From JAXGQD01 sp964574395 (GTDB lineage: Bacteria; Bacillota; Clostridia; Saccharofermentanales; Fastidiosipilaceae): a stretch of DNA of 44,723 nucleotides. The notes beneath the pieces were generated by a model. The model saw nothing but the letters and a program-made list of their open reading frames with translations. It ran no database searches and was not told where the DNA came from. The number at the start of each line of letters is the position of its first letter. Positions within the stretch are counted from its first letter, which is position 1. The translations under genes and the position numbers were made by a program. Shown here piece after piece: positions 25,974 to 34,339 of the stretch. Location: contig CAZNNL010000014.1 in the NCBI GenBank assembly GCA_964574395.1, positions 1-44,723 on the forward strand, given 5' to 3'.

Positions 25974-27014
25974 ATGAATACAGATAATTCTAAACCTTAT
26001 ATATATGACGTCTCGCTAGCTGACATACAAACAACTCTAGCGGAATATCAATTGCCTGCTTACCGCTTAAAACAAATTGAAACTTGGTTGGATCGCGGAG
26101 TCCAATCAGTCGATGAGATGAGCAATCTACCCCAGACGATACGTACAAGTCTGCGTTCTGCATACCGATTTACGGTTCTTGAATGTATTGAAGAGCACAA
26201 CTCAAAAGAAGATGGCACACGAAAGTATGTGTTTCGTTTAGCAGACGGCAACGTGGTTGAATGTGTCTATATGGAATATCATTATGGCGCATCTGTTTGT
26301 GTGTCATCGCAGGCGGGTTGCAAAATGGGTTGTAAGTTTTGTGCGTCTACGGTAGCAGGTTTTGCCAGAAACCTTACCCATGGTGAAATGCTAGCGCAAG
26401 TCCGATTTGTGGCTAACGCAGCTCCCAAGCGTGTGAGTCATGTTGTTGTTATGGGTATTGGAGAACCTTTTGAAAATTATGATAACTTAATGACGTTCTT
26501 ACATGCCTTGCATAAGCCTTCATCCTTCAATATCAGTTTTCGTAACATGAGCGTTTCAACTTGCGGTCTAATACCTGAAATGTTAAAATTTTCCAATGAA
26601 CGTCTGCCTGTTACACTGGCGGTCTCTTTACATGCCTCGGATGATGCATTGAGACAAAGCCTCATGCCAATCGCCAAGCGCTATCCGATTCACGATCTAA
26701 TGCAAGCGTGTCGTGTCTACATAAAAAACACAGGGCGACGTGTGACTTTTGAATATGCGATGTTCAAGGACATAAACGATAGTGTAAATGATGCGACAAA
26801 ACTAAGTAAGTTGTTACGTGGAATGCTATGTCATGTCAATTTGATTCCGGCTAATCCTTTTCCGGGTAGTCCTTACAGAGCAAGCGACATGTCTAGTATA
26901 AAAGCATTCCAAGAAGTACTGGAATCTGCTCGCATTCCTTGTAGTGTGCGGAGAGCATTAGGTAGAGATATTATGGCCGCCTGCGGGCAGTTAAGGAGAA
27001 GACTAGAAGAATGA
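25974..27014 (+). CDS. rlmN: 23S rRNA/tRNA (adenine-C2)-methyltransferase RlmN
   Basis: This radical-SAM enzyme (346 aa) methylates C2 of A2503 in 23S rRNA and A37 of some tRNAs. The cluster motif CKMGCKFC (Cys116, Cys120, Cys123) is intact. The C-terminal Cys of the dual-cysteine mechanism is in DIMAACGQL (Cys337). The substrate and SAM motif VVMGIGEPFENYDN is also present. It is RlmN rather than Cfr by neighbourhood and overall pattern; sequence alone makes Cfr unlikely but not impossible. The Shine-Dalgarno is weak (GTGAGAAA). The last 4 nt overlap the phosphatase gene (ATGA). Confidence 0.95.
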   Translation: MNTDNSKPYIYDVSLADIQTTLAEYQLPAYRLKQIETWLDRGVQSVDEMSNLPQTIRTSLRSAYRFTVLECIEEHNSKEDGTRKYVFRLADGNVVECVYMEYHYGASVCVSSQAGCKMGCKFCASTVAGFARNLTHGEMLAQVRFVANAAPKRVSHVVVMGIGEPFENYDNLMTFLHALHKPSSFNISFRNMSVSTCGLIPEMLKFSNERLPVTLAVSLHASDDALRQSLMPIAKRYPIHDLMQACRVYIKNTGRRVTFEYAMFKDINDSVNDATKLSKLLRGMLCHVNLIPANPFPGSPYRASDMSSIKAFQEVLESARIPCSVRRALGRDIMAACGQLRRRLEE

Positions 27015-27760
27015 TTGCGGCAATTGACTTTGCAGCAGCAACCGATGTGGGTTTAAAGAGGCACAACAACGAGGACTCGTATGTTGTGCTTGCTGGTTCT
27101 GAGCGCAATTCATTTGTTGTCATTTTAGCCGATGGGATGGGGGGACATCAAAAAGGAGAAGTCGCCTCTAGTACTGCGGTACAGTATGTGTCTGCTGCCT
27201 TAGCACGCCAAATCAATATGAATATGGAAGCATCTCAGATGCGAAAAGTTATTGCGGAAATTGTCGAAAAATCCAATGTAAAAGTTTATCTTAAGTCGCT
27301 TGACTCCAAAGACACACGCGGCATGGGGACAACATTAACTGTTGGAGTTATTAATAAAGAAAAACTCGTTATCGGACATATCGGCGATTGTCGTGTCTAT
27401 GTACTTAGAGGAGACAGGCTCATACAGTTAACAACAGACCATACGCTTGTACAAGTCTTAGTTGACCGTGGTGATTTGACTGTTGAAGCCGCCAGGCAGC
27501 ACAAAAGAAAAAATGTAGTTACAAGAGCCCTTGGTTCTCGTGACTATGTAAAAGCCGACATTATTGATTTTCAAGTTCAAAAAGGTGATAAACTGTTGTT
27601 CTGTTCGGATGGATTACATGATTACGTCGAAGAACGCGAGTTTAAGAAGGTATTAAAACAAGAAAACAAACCAAAGGAAACGGTGAAAAAACTTATAAAG
27701 CTTGCGAACGACACGGCTGGCATGGATAATGTCACCGTGATTGTTGGTATTGTGAGCTAA
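27011..27760 (+). CDS. prpC: PP2C-family Ser/Thr phosphatase (Stp/PrpC)
   Basis: This phosphatase (249 aa) removes phosphate from Ser/Thr targets of the adjacent PASTA kinase and from the kinase itself. The PP2C metal-site motifs are intact: TDVGLKRHNNEDSY (first Asp), ILADGMGGHQKGE, HIGDCRVY and CSDGLHDYV, with a final Asp in AGMDNVTVIV. It is cytosolic, without membrane segments. Start and stop are tightly packed: ATGA overlap with rlmN, and an 18-nt gap to the kinase. The pairing with prkC is conserved across Firmicutes. Confidence 0.95.
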   Translation: MIAAIDFAAATDVGLKRHNNEDSYVVLAGSERNSFVVILADGMGGHQKGEVASSTAVQYVSAALARQINMNMEASQMRKVIAEIVEKSNVKVYLKSLDSKDTRGMGTTLTVGVINKEKLVIGHIGDCRVYVLRGDRLIQLTTDHTLVQVLVDRGDLTVEAARQHKRKNVVTRALGSRDYVKADIIDFQVQKGDKLLFCSDGLHDYVEEREFKKVLKQENKPKETVKKLIKLANDTAGMDNVTVIVGIVS

Positions 27761-27778
27761 GAGCTGGTGAGGTAAAAA

Positions 27779-29665
27779 ATGAACGGTCAATCTCAATATG
27801 GATTAACAAAAGGTGTAGTCCTGGGACAACGTTTTAAAATAATGCGCATTCTCGGTCAAGGAGGCATGGCTTATGTCTACTTGGCTCAAGACTTAAAAAC
27901 CGGAAGAAAAGTTGCTGTAAAAGTTTTAAAAGAAGAACTGTCCAATGACGACGAATTTGTTCAACGCTTTGATACGGAAGCCAAAGCTGCTTCGAGCTTA
28001 AACCATCCTAATATAGTCAAAGTTTTAGGTGTTGGCGAAGAGAACGGCATGCGCTATATGATTCAAGAATATATTGAAGGTACCAGCCTCAAGGATATGA
28101 TTGACCATTATGGAAAATTAGATTGGCGTGTGGCGGTTCCTATCGGCATGCAAGTAGCGCTTGCGTTGGAACATGCCCATGAAGCAGGCGTCGTACATCG
28201 AGATATCAAACCACACAATATTTTAATTACGCCCGAGCGTGTTGCCATGGTTACTGACTTCGGTATAGCCAGAGCAAGTACTTCTAACACCATAACACTG
28301 GCCGGCGGAAATGCCATGGGTTCCGTTCATTATTTTTCGCCTGAACAAGCGCGAGGCGGCATTGTTGGCGAAAGCGCAGATTTGTATTCTCTTGGTATAT
28401 TGTTTTATGAAATGCTCACCGGTGACGTGCCATTTGACGGAGAAACATCTGTAGCCGTTGCGATAAAACATTTACAAGAACAGGCCGTTAGTCCAATTGA
28501 AATCGCTCCGGAAGTGCCCCAGGGTTTAAGTGATATTGTCATGAAATGCATCCAGAAGAGCCCCAGACAGCGCTATCAGAATGCACGTGATTTGATTGAT
28601 GAACTTGATGCCTTCTTGATTAATCCCAATGGCGTTTACGGTGTTGTTCCCATGGCTCTAGATCCCGCCGAACCAACCACTTCAGTCCAAGGACTAGGCC
28701 AGGATACCAATTATGACAAAATCCATATGATGGAACAACAAATTCGCGATCGAAGACGATCTAGACGCAGAGAGATTGGTATCGTCATCACAGTGCTACT
28801 TATCGGCATTGCTGTAGTCTTGGCAATTGCTTCTAATATTTTGAAAACGTTCCAACCTGATGGTGGAACCACAGCTAAAGATATGTATACCATTGAAAAC
28901 TATATTAATTTGAACTACGACGATATAGTACAGAAGTTTAAGACCGATGGATTTACAGCTTATGAAACAAAGTACATCGCCAGTTCGGATTTTGAATCAG
29001 GCATAATTATTGCGCAAGATCCCAAAGAAGGAACGCAATTAAATCCAACAGGTCTGACGAATTTAGTATTAACCGTTAGTAAAGGTGCAGATTCGCTTGT
29101 GCTTCCTGACTATGCTAATCAAGAGTTTTTTAGCGTTCAGAAATCAATTGAGGCCCAAAATGACTGGATTCCTAAAGTTATCTGGGAGAACAATGATAAC
29201 GTGGCTGCCAATCATGTTATCAGAACGGATCCGGCTGCCGGAAGCGTTGTGCCTGCTGGCTCAACCATTAATCTAATCGTAAGTCAGGGGCATGCGAATG
29301 TGCTTTTGCCAAACTTAGCAAACGAACGCTATTTATCCGCAGCAGATTTGTTGACTTCAATGGGCTTGAAACCCATCAAGAGCGTGAGATCAGGCATGTC
29401 CAATCCGGCTGATTCTGATTTATACGTCATTGATACGTCACCGCCTGCAGGCTCAACGGTACAGTACGGTACCCCGGTCACCTTAATTGTTGCTACATGG
29501 GGAGATATTCATCCCAGTCCTACACCGTCGCCATCTCCGACGCCAACACCAACACCGACTCCGACGCCAAGTCCGAGTCCTAGCCCAAGTCCGTCACCCT
29601 CTCCGGAACCAACACCTGAGCCTACCGCTCCACCTCCGACTGAGGCTCCCACCGTGGCTGGCTAG
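27779..29665 (+). CDS. prkC: PASTA-domain Ser/Thr protein kinase (PrkC/Stk1-like)
   Basis: This one-pass membrane kinase (628 aa) senses muropeptides or lipid II and tunes wall synthesis and growth. The cytosolic kinase (about 15-275) has the ATP lysine Lys48, HRDIKPHN with catalytic Asp142, DFG at 160-162 and an activation loop rich in Ser/Thr (ASTSNTITLAGG). A membrane helix lies at about 333-355, after a basic stop-transfer segment. Three PASTA-like repeats follow (about 368-435, 436-505, 506-575). The last 50 residues are a Pro-Ser/Thr dipeptide tract, probably an extended wall-spanning tail. It has a GGTGAGGT ribosome binding site. Confidence 0.95.
   Translation: MNGQSQYGLTKGVVLGQRFKIMRILGQGGMAYVYLAQDLKTGRKVAVKVLKEELSNDDEFVQRFDTEAKAASSLNHPNIVKVLGVGEENGMRYMIQEYIEGTSLKDMIDHYGKLDWRVAVPIGMQVALALEHAHEAGVVHRDIKPHNILITPERVAMVTDFGIARASTSNTITLAGGNAMGSVHYFSPEQARGGIVGESADLYSLGILFYEMLTGDVPFDGETSVAVAIKHLQEQAVSPIEIAPEVPQGLSDIVMKCIQKSPRQRYQNARDLIDELDAFLINPNGVYGVVPMALDPAEPTTSVQGLGQDTNYDKIHMMEQQIRDRRRSRRREIGIVITVLLIGIAVVLAIASNILKTFQPDGGTTAKDMYTIENYINLNYDDIVQKFKTDGFTAYETKYIASSDFESGIIIAQDPKEGTQLNPTGLTNLVLTVSKGADSLVLPDYANQEFFSVQKSIEAQNDWIPKVIWENNDNVAANHVIRTDPAAGSVVPAGSTINLIVSQGHANVLLPNLANERYLSAADLLTSMGLKPIKSVRSGMSNPADSDLYVIDTSPPAGSTVQYGTPVTLIVATWGDIHPSPTPSPSPTPTPTPTPTPSPSPSPSPSPSPEPTPEPTAPPPTEAPTVAG
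29514..29640 (+). repeat. Pro-Ser/Thr codon repeat tract at the 3' end of prkC
   Basis: An imprecise hexamer-like repeat of CCG/CCA/CCT codons alternating with TCN/ACN/AGT encodes roughly 20 Pro-Ser or Pro-Thr dipeptides, moving into Pro-Glu. Such tracts can gain or lose units by slippage and here alter only the length of the extracellular tail. Confidence 0.85.
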
Positions 29666-29681
29666 ATGAGCGTGCGTTAAT

Positions 29682-30614
29682 GTGAGTGATATAGGTATTA
29701 AAGCCCGTGTAATACGCGCAGTAGGTGGACTCTATAATTTATTGGATGCAGATGGAGTTCCTTATTTAGCCAAACCTAGAGGGATTTTTCGGAAGACACA
29801 GTTTCTTGTGCTTCCAGGGGATCTTGTAATCCTTGGCCCTTCAGGCGATGTTGATATCCCTTGGAGAATTGATGAGGTAAGAGAGCGTAAGAATCTTTTG
29901 CTCAGACCGCCGATGGCCAACCTGGATTTTTTGTTTATCGTTTTAGCCCAAAAAGATCCGGAACCTGATTTTATTCTGCTCGACAAAATGCTAGCCTATG
30001 CAGCTAGCTTGAATATAAAAACTTGCGTTGTTTTAACGAAAGCAGATTTGGTATCGCAAGATGAGGCGGATGGAAATTTACAAATCCAAATGCGCGCATA
30101 CCGAGATGCAGGTTTTGAACTATTGGAAAGTAGTTCCGATGACCTGGGCAAAAGTGTACGAACGTATGCAGAAGCACATTTGCGTGAGCAAGTTTGGGCG
30201 TTAGCAGGGCCGTCCGGAGTAGGAAAATCTAGTTTAGTGAACGCTATTTTAGAAGAAGCCTACATGGACATTGGCTCTGTAAGTGAACGTTTGGGTAGAG
30301 GTAAGCACACCACGCGTCACGTAGAACTTATTCCTTATAAAAATGGTTTCATGGTTGATACGCCAGGGTTTAGTGCGCTGGATGTTGCTGACCTAGAACT
30401 AAGCCGTGCAAATTTGGATGCTGCTTATCCGGATTTTACTGAGCTAGGTAAACAGTGCAGGTTCGCTGATTGTAGACATGCGCAGGAGCCGGGATGTGCC
30501 TTAAAATCCTACATCAGTGAAGCACCTGAACAGGCTGGAAGATTTAATCGCTATGCTATACTATTGGAACAAATTGAAACAGTCGCGAGTTTAAGAAAAG
30601 AGGGGAAGAAATAG
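29682..30614 (+). CDS. rsgA: Ribosome small subunit-dependent GTPase RsgA
   Basis: RsgA (310 aa) is a circularly permuted GTPase that checks 30S maturation. An N-terminal OB fold (residues 1-70) is followed by the permuted motif order: VLTKADL (G4), GPSGVGKSSLVNA (G1), KHTTRH (G2) and DTPGFS (G3). A C-terminal zinc finger C-x4-C-x-H-x5-C (CRFADCRHAQEPGC) is present. The start is GTG 29682 with no clear Shine-Dalgarno. A five-codon frame (ATG AGC GTG CGT TAA, 29666-29680) fills the gap from the prkC stop and ends 1 nt before the GTG, so re-initiation is conceivable. In related genomes RsgA is often a substrate of the adjacent kinase. Confidence 0.95.
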   Translation: MSDIGIKARVIRAVGGLYNLLDADGVPYLAKPRGIFRKTQFLVLPGDLVILGPSGDVDIPWRIDEVRERKNLLLRPPMANLDFLFIVLAQKDPEPDFILLDKMLAYAASLNIKTCVVLTKADLVSQDEADGNLQIQMRAYRDAGFELLESSSDDLGKSVRTYAEAHLREQVWALAGPSGVGKSSLVNAILEEAYMDIGSVSERLGRGKHTTRHVELIPYKNGFMVDTPGFSALDVADLELSRANLDAAYPDFTELGKQCRFADCRHAQEPGCALKSYISEAPEQAGRFNRYAILLEQIETVASLRKEGKK

Positions 30615-30618
30615 AATT

Positions 30619-31302
30619 ATGATATTTCCTGCATACGATCCTAGCAATCCTTGTATTATGGTTGCACCGTCAATATTGTCCGCTGATGCGGCTAACTTAG
30701 GTAGAGATGTTGCCCTTATCTCTGAGGCTTGTGACGCCATTCATGTTGACGTGATGGATGGGCATTTCGTGCCCAACATCAGTTTTGGTTTACCTATCCT
30801 CAAAGGTATAAAAAATTATAGTAAAGTTCCGTTTGACGTGCACTTAATGATTACAAATCCAGCTGAGTATGTTTCCGCTTTCGCTCACGCCGGTGCAGAC
30901 CTATTGACAGTTCATGTTGAAACTTGTCCACATTTGCATCGCGTTGTCCAGGATATTAGAGCGCATGACATGTCAGTTGGGGTAACGCTTAACCCTGCAA
31001 CTCCATTGGAGACGTTGGACGAGATTCTCCCCTATGTAGATCTTGTTCTTATTATGTCTGTTAATCCAGGATTTGGTGGCCAATCGTATATCCCTACTAT
31101 GACTGATAAGATAAGTCGATTAAGAAAAACCTTGAACGAACGTGAACTCCCAGTACATATTCAAGTTGACGGTGGTGTCACACTTGAAAATGCAGAAGAA
31201 ATTCTGGATGCTGGGGCAAGCATATTAGTTGCTGGAAGCGCGATTTTTAACGCAGCCGATCCAATCGAGGCAATAAGGCGCTTTAAAGTATGCAAGCGCT
31301 AG
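30619..31302 (+). CDS. rpe: Ribulose-phosphate 3-epimerase
   Basis: Rpe (227 aa) interconverts ribulose 5-phosphate and xylulose 5-phosphate in the pentose phosphate pathway. The TIM barrel begins with MVAPSILSADAANL. It carries the metal and catalytic motifs HVDVMDGHFVPNISFG and VDLVLIMSVNPGFGGQ, and the phosphate-binding end IQVDGGV ... LVAGSAIF. The first 13 residues extend beyond most family members. An ATG at 30658 is an alternative start, but the upstream GAGGGGAAG favours 30619. It overlaps thiN by 13 nt. Confidence 0.95.
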   Translation: MIFPAYDPSNPCIMVAPSILSADAANLGRDVALISEACDAIHVDVMDGHFVPNISFGLPILKGIKNYSKVPFDVHLMITNPAEYVSAFAHAGADLLTVHVETCPHLHRVVQDIRAHDMSVGVTLNPATPLETLDEILPYVDLVLIMSVNPGFGGQSYIPTMTDKISRLRKTLNERELPVHIQVDGGVTLENAEEILDAGASILVAGSAIFNAADPIEAIRRFKVCKR

Positions 31303-32015
31303 TCTTTTTAGGCGGGGCAATCAACAGAACGTCTCTAACAACATACTTAATTGATAATCTAAATAAAGACGCAAATGATAGTGTGTTTGTTGTCGCTGCT
31401 GATCAAGGCGCGGCCACAAGTCTTAACTTTGGCATAATACCGAATCTTGTAATTGGCGATTTTGATTCTGTCAATCCAGCTGTTCTTCCTCAGCTAGAAC
31501 AATTAGGAAGCCAAATCGAGAGATATCCTGAGCGTAAAAATGCAACTGACGGTGAACTGGTAGTTGATGAGCTGCTTAAATCTGCTTGTAAGAAGGTGCT
31601 CATATTAACAGCACTCGGTCCAATCCGACCAGATCACAGCCTGATGAACATAGCGCTGATGCAACGCATTAAGCGATCAGGTGTTGATGTTGCTTTATCA
31701 GATGGATATAGTCTCTTGCTCGCAATAAATGGCAAAGAGCAGAAGGCGTTTTCCTTTGCAAATGAATTTGGCTATCGGCCATTTGTATCCTTTATGAGTA
31801 CAGGGAAAACTTTAGAAAATCTGCGCTACACAGGTCTCTCATACGACTTAGAAAACGACTTGGAACGTGGTAGCTCCCAAGGGACAAGTAACTATCCGGC
31901 ATACTTCGACACGATGAGCAAAAAAGAGTTTCTTGAAAAAGAAAACGAAGTTTGGAACTTCGCTTTCTCGGTCGATGCCGGTGAGGGATTAATGATTGTG
32001 ACCCCTCAAGACTAG
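31290..32015 (+). CDS. thiN: Thiamine diphosphokinase
   Basis: The product (241 aa) transfers pyrophosphate from ATP to thiamine to give the active cofactor. The family motifs are visible: VVAADQGAATSLNFGI, GDFDSVNP (metal and nucleotide site), the KNATDGELVVDEL segment and the LGPIRPDHSLMNI block. The C-terminal beta domain (about 150-241) is more divergent. Gene order rsgA-rpe-thiN is conserved in Firmicutes. The start lies within rpe, which implies coupled translation. It ends the long priA-to-thiN run. The 79-bp gap to the convergent aminotransferase holds no clear terminator. Confidence 0.9.
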   Translation: MQALVFLGGAINRTSLTTYLIDNLNKDANDSVFVVAADQGAATSLNFGIIPNLVIGDFDSVNPAVLPQLEQLGSQIERYPERKNATDGELVVDELLKSACKKVLILTALGPIRPDHSLMNIALMQRIKRSGVDVALSDGYSLLLAINGKEQKAFSFANEFGYRPFVSFMSTGKTLENLRYTGLSYDLENDLERGSSQGTSNYPAYFDTMSKKEFLEKENEVWNFAFSVDAGEGLMIVTPQD

Positions 32016-32094
32016 TGTATTGCGGTTTAATATGATATTCATCTCGTGCACAAATTGATTGATTAATTGTTCGACTCTTGCAATTTTTGTTTAA

Positions 32095-33258
32095 TCAACT
32101 ATTCCAATCATGCATTGCTTGTTTAAACGCGTTTTCGGAACCTTCAATGTTCGACCAAGGAACGCTAGTTGAGAGGCGCATATAACCTGGAGCCCCAAAA
32201 GCTGTCCCTGGTACTGCTAAAATATTGTACTTAGATAAATGGTCAACAAACTTTTTATCATCAGAGTCTGGTGTTTTTGGGAAAAGATAAAAACTACCTT
32301 CTGGTTTTGGGCAGGGAATACCTGCAATATTTAAAATTTCCGCCAAGCGATCTAAACGTGTTTCATAAGCATCCACAGGGCATACCAATTCTCCCACATT
32401 TAGTATTACTTGCTGCCATAGAGCCGGTGCGTTTACAAAACCTAAACTACGATTTAAAAAGATTAAGGCCGCACATAATCTCTCATAGTCAGCACAAGAA
32501 GGCGAAACGGCGATATAGCCTATTCTTTCACCGGGGAGAGAATAAGCTTTTGACCATGAATAAACACGCAGGGCATTGTCTATATAACGTAAGGGAGAAG
32601 GTGTGATCTTATTATCAAAGATAATTTCTGCATATGGTTCATCTGCGATTGCATAGATGGTTTGGTCGGCCTCCAGTAATACAGAATTGAGACGCATGAG
32701 GTCCTCGGCCGGATAAACTCTGCCACATGGGTTATTAGGTGAATTCAGAATAATTGCTTTTGTACGCGGGGTAATGGCTGCTTTTATGTTTTCGAAATCA
32801 AGCATAAACTCTGTTGCTGAACAATCGACAATACGAGGCACACCACCACAATGTGTAATATAAGGAATGTATTCAGGGAAGTATGGTGTTAAAACAAGTA
32901 CTTCATCTCCTGGATCGAGGATTGCTTTCAGAATCACGTTGATGGCACCAGCAGCACCGACAGTCATTACGATGCCAGAAGCATTAATGTTTTTGCCACT
33001 AAGTATAGATTCCTGGGCGGCAATCTTTTCGCGTAGTGCTGGATAACCGGCATTTGGCATATAGGCATGGTCGTTCTTGTCAGCGACTAATTTTATGGCG
33101 TCAGCTATCTCTGGTGGAGCTGGCAAGTCTGGGTTACCCAAACTAAAATCAAAAACATTTTCTGCCCCGAATTCAAGACGAAGTCGCTGGCCTTTTTCAA
33201 ACATTTCACGAATTAATGAAGAACCTGAGAGTTCATTAGCGATATCTTTTGCAATCAT
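32095..33258 (-). CDS. PLP-dependent class I/II aminotransferase
   Basis: This fold-type I aminotransferase (387 aa) has the N-terminal GNPDLPAPPEI motif, the PLP-contacting NSPNNPCGRVY and ADEPYAEI blocks, and the PLP lysine in SWSKAYSLPGERIGY. The C-terminal Arg region GYMRLSTSVPW should bind the substrate carboxylate. It resembles aspartate/aromatic-type enzymes annotated as pyridoxal phosphate-dependent aminotransferase, and the exact substrate cannot be told. The ATG has a perfect AGGAGG on the minus strand. A TATACT (-10) lies about 40 bp upstream within 33290-33305. It is one of only two minus-strand genes. Confidence 0.92.
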   Translation of the reverse strand: MIAKDIANELSGSSLIREMFEKGQRLRLEFGAENVFDFSLGNPDLPAPPEIADAIKLVADKNDHAYMPNAGYPALREKIAAQESILSGKNINASGIVMTVGAAGAINVILKAILDPGDEVLVLTPYFPEYIPYITHCGGVPRIVDCSATEFMLDFENIKAAITPRTKAIILNSPNNPCGRVYPAEDLMRLNSVLLEADQTIYAIADEPYAEIIFDNKITPSPLRYIDNALRVYSWSKAYSLPGERIGYIAVSPSCADYERLCAALIFLNRSLGFVNAPALWQQVILNVGELVCPVDAYETRLDRLAEILNIAGIPCPKPEGSFYLFPKTPDSDDKKFVDHLSKYNILAVPGTAFGAPGYMRLSTSVPWSNIEGSENAFKQAMHDWNS

Positions 33259-33376
33259 GTGAGCCTCCTGGAAAGACTAATTTGTTTTGCAATTTAGTAT
33301 ACTACACTGACTCTCCGATTCGTGCAGGGAGTTGAAATCTTGTCACTCAAGTCCTGAAAGACGAACTAGCAGTAGA

Positions 33377-34024
33377 CTATGGTGTCAAAGCCTCTCCAAA
33401 ACTTCTAACAAGATAGTAAATACGGCCTAGTAGGTGACCTGCTTTACGCCCCTCTTTGTTGTAATGGATGCTTTCACCTTTTAGCGTAAGACTTTTGAGA
33501 TAAATGTTGCGATTAGAATGCTGAAGATAATATACTTCAGGCACTTGTTTCTCTCGCTGAAACAACACATAAGCGTCTTCATTTATGTTTTCTAATCTAT
33601 AGAAAAGTATATCCCCATTTTGGAATGGTTCGCTTGTGAAGTTTCCATTTAGCTTGTGATGCTCATATCTTGCATCTTGCAAAAGTTGAGTGTATGAAAC
33701 TGGTCCAGCTTTCAGATCTTCCGCCACTGCTAAAGCGGTTTTAGCTAGGCTTTTGTCATTAATATCTTTGTACTTGATGATTTTACTAGAAATGCTTGCA
33801 TGCAAGTTTTTGTGGGGAGCTATGTGTGCATCAAAGTCGACAGCTGTAGCAAGAGGAATGTCAAAATAATACGAAATTAAACATAGGGCAGAAATGGGAG
33901 TAGCATGAACACCGTTTTTCCAACGTGAAAGTGTACCAGGCTCGACATCTAGTATTTTTGCAAGCTCATTCTGGCTAATGTTATGTTCGCTTAGAACCTT
34001 ATCTATTAGGTCTATTGAATTCAT
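33377..34024 (-). CDS. HTH (XRE/Cro-CI) regulator with a LexA/S24-like C-terminal domain lacking catalytic residues
   Basis: The N-terminal 60 residues form a helix-turn-helix (ISQNELAKILDVEPGTLSRWKNG). After a linker, residues about 130-215 have the spacing of an S24/LexA-type fold (NGDILFYRLENI ... YVLFQREKQ ... NIYLKSLTLKGESIHY ... HLLGRIYYLVRSF). The usual Ser about eight residues before GD is replaced by Phe, and the Lys position appears to be Tyr, so self-cleavage is unlikely. The start ATG has GAGGATGGGG upstream. It is divergent from infC across a 315-bp gap. There are no phage genes nearby, so a stable chromosomal regulator is more likely than a prophage repressor. Its targets are unknown. 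Confidence 0.75.
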   Translation of the reverse strand: MNSIDLIDKVLSEHNISQNELAKILDVEPGTLSRWKNGVHATPISALCLISYYFDIPLATAVDFDAHIAPHKNLHASISSKIIKYKDINDKSLAKTALAVAEDLKAGPVSYTQLLQDARYEHHKLNGNFTSEPFQNGDILFYRLENINEDAYVLFQREKQVPEVYYLQHSNRNIYLKSLTLKGESIHYNKEGRKAGHLLGRIYYLVRSFGEALTP

Positions 34025-34171
34025 GCCCCATCCTCAAGTATGCTGTTAATTCGCAGCAGCTTCTATATGGAAATTCTAAGTAAGCGCTTCGACAGCTACA
34101 AATGCAAATGAGCAATAAACGGATAAATTGCGATAGCGTAACTGAAGGCGAAGCCAAGATGCACAAATTGC

Positions 34172-34200
34172 TTGACAATCACACTCTAAGCCAGTATGAT
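34172..34200 (+). promoter_or_regulatory. Promoter of the infC-rpmI-rplT operon
   Basis: A perfect TTGACA (34172-34177) and TATGAT (34195-34200) are spaced by 17 bp. Transcription should start near 34207. The gap from the regulator start to this promoter (34025-34171) shows no other gene. It must hold the divergent promoter of the HTH regulator, which I cannot place firmly. Confidence 0.85.
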
Positions 34201-34206
34201 GACTGG

Positions 34207-34339
34207 CGTACATCAAGCAGAAGTAATTCTCACCTCAAGGAAAACGAAGAGGTTAATTAGGAAAACACCCAGCTTTGGGTTTACTTTTGCCGATGTTTTG
34301 AATTATCGGCTTTTTTTATTTTACGGAGGTACAAAATCC
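34207..34339 (+). promoter_or_regulatory. infC leader with hairpins and a terminator (candidate L20/IF3 autoregulatory leader)
   Basis: The 133-nt leader carries three stems. These are ACCTC/GAGGT (34232-34253), ACCCA/TGGGT (34267-34280, loop GCTT), and a terminator GCCGAT/ATCGGC (34289-34310) followed by seven T residues. The Shine-Dalgarno GGAGGT comes only 8 nt after the T run. A terminator inside the leader of infC-rpmI-rplT is the arrangement used for L20-controlled attenuation in Bacillus. That role here is inference from position and structure, as the L20-binding consensus was not tested. Confidence 0.65.

Noticed and set aside
32016..32094. Bidirectional terminator between thiN and the aminotransferase
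   Set aside because: Only AT-rich short repeats (GATTGATTAATTG-like) are present; no stable GC stem with a T run on either strand.
33259..34171. Minus-strand aminotransferase plus HTH gene as a mobile island
   Set aside because: No integrase, repeats, tRNA boundary or clear base-composition change was seen; inversion alone is not evidence of transfer.
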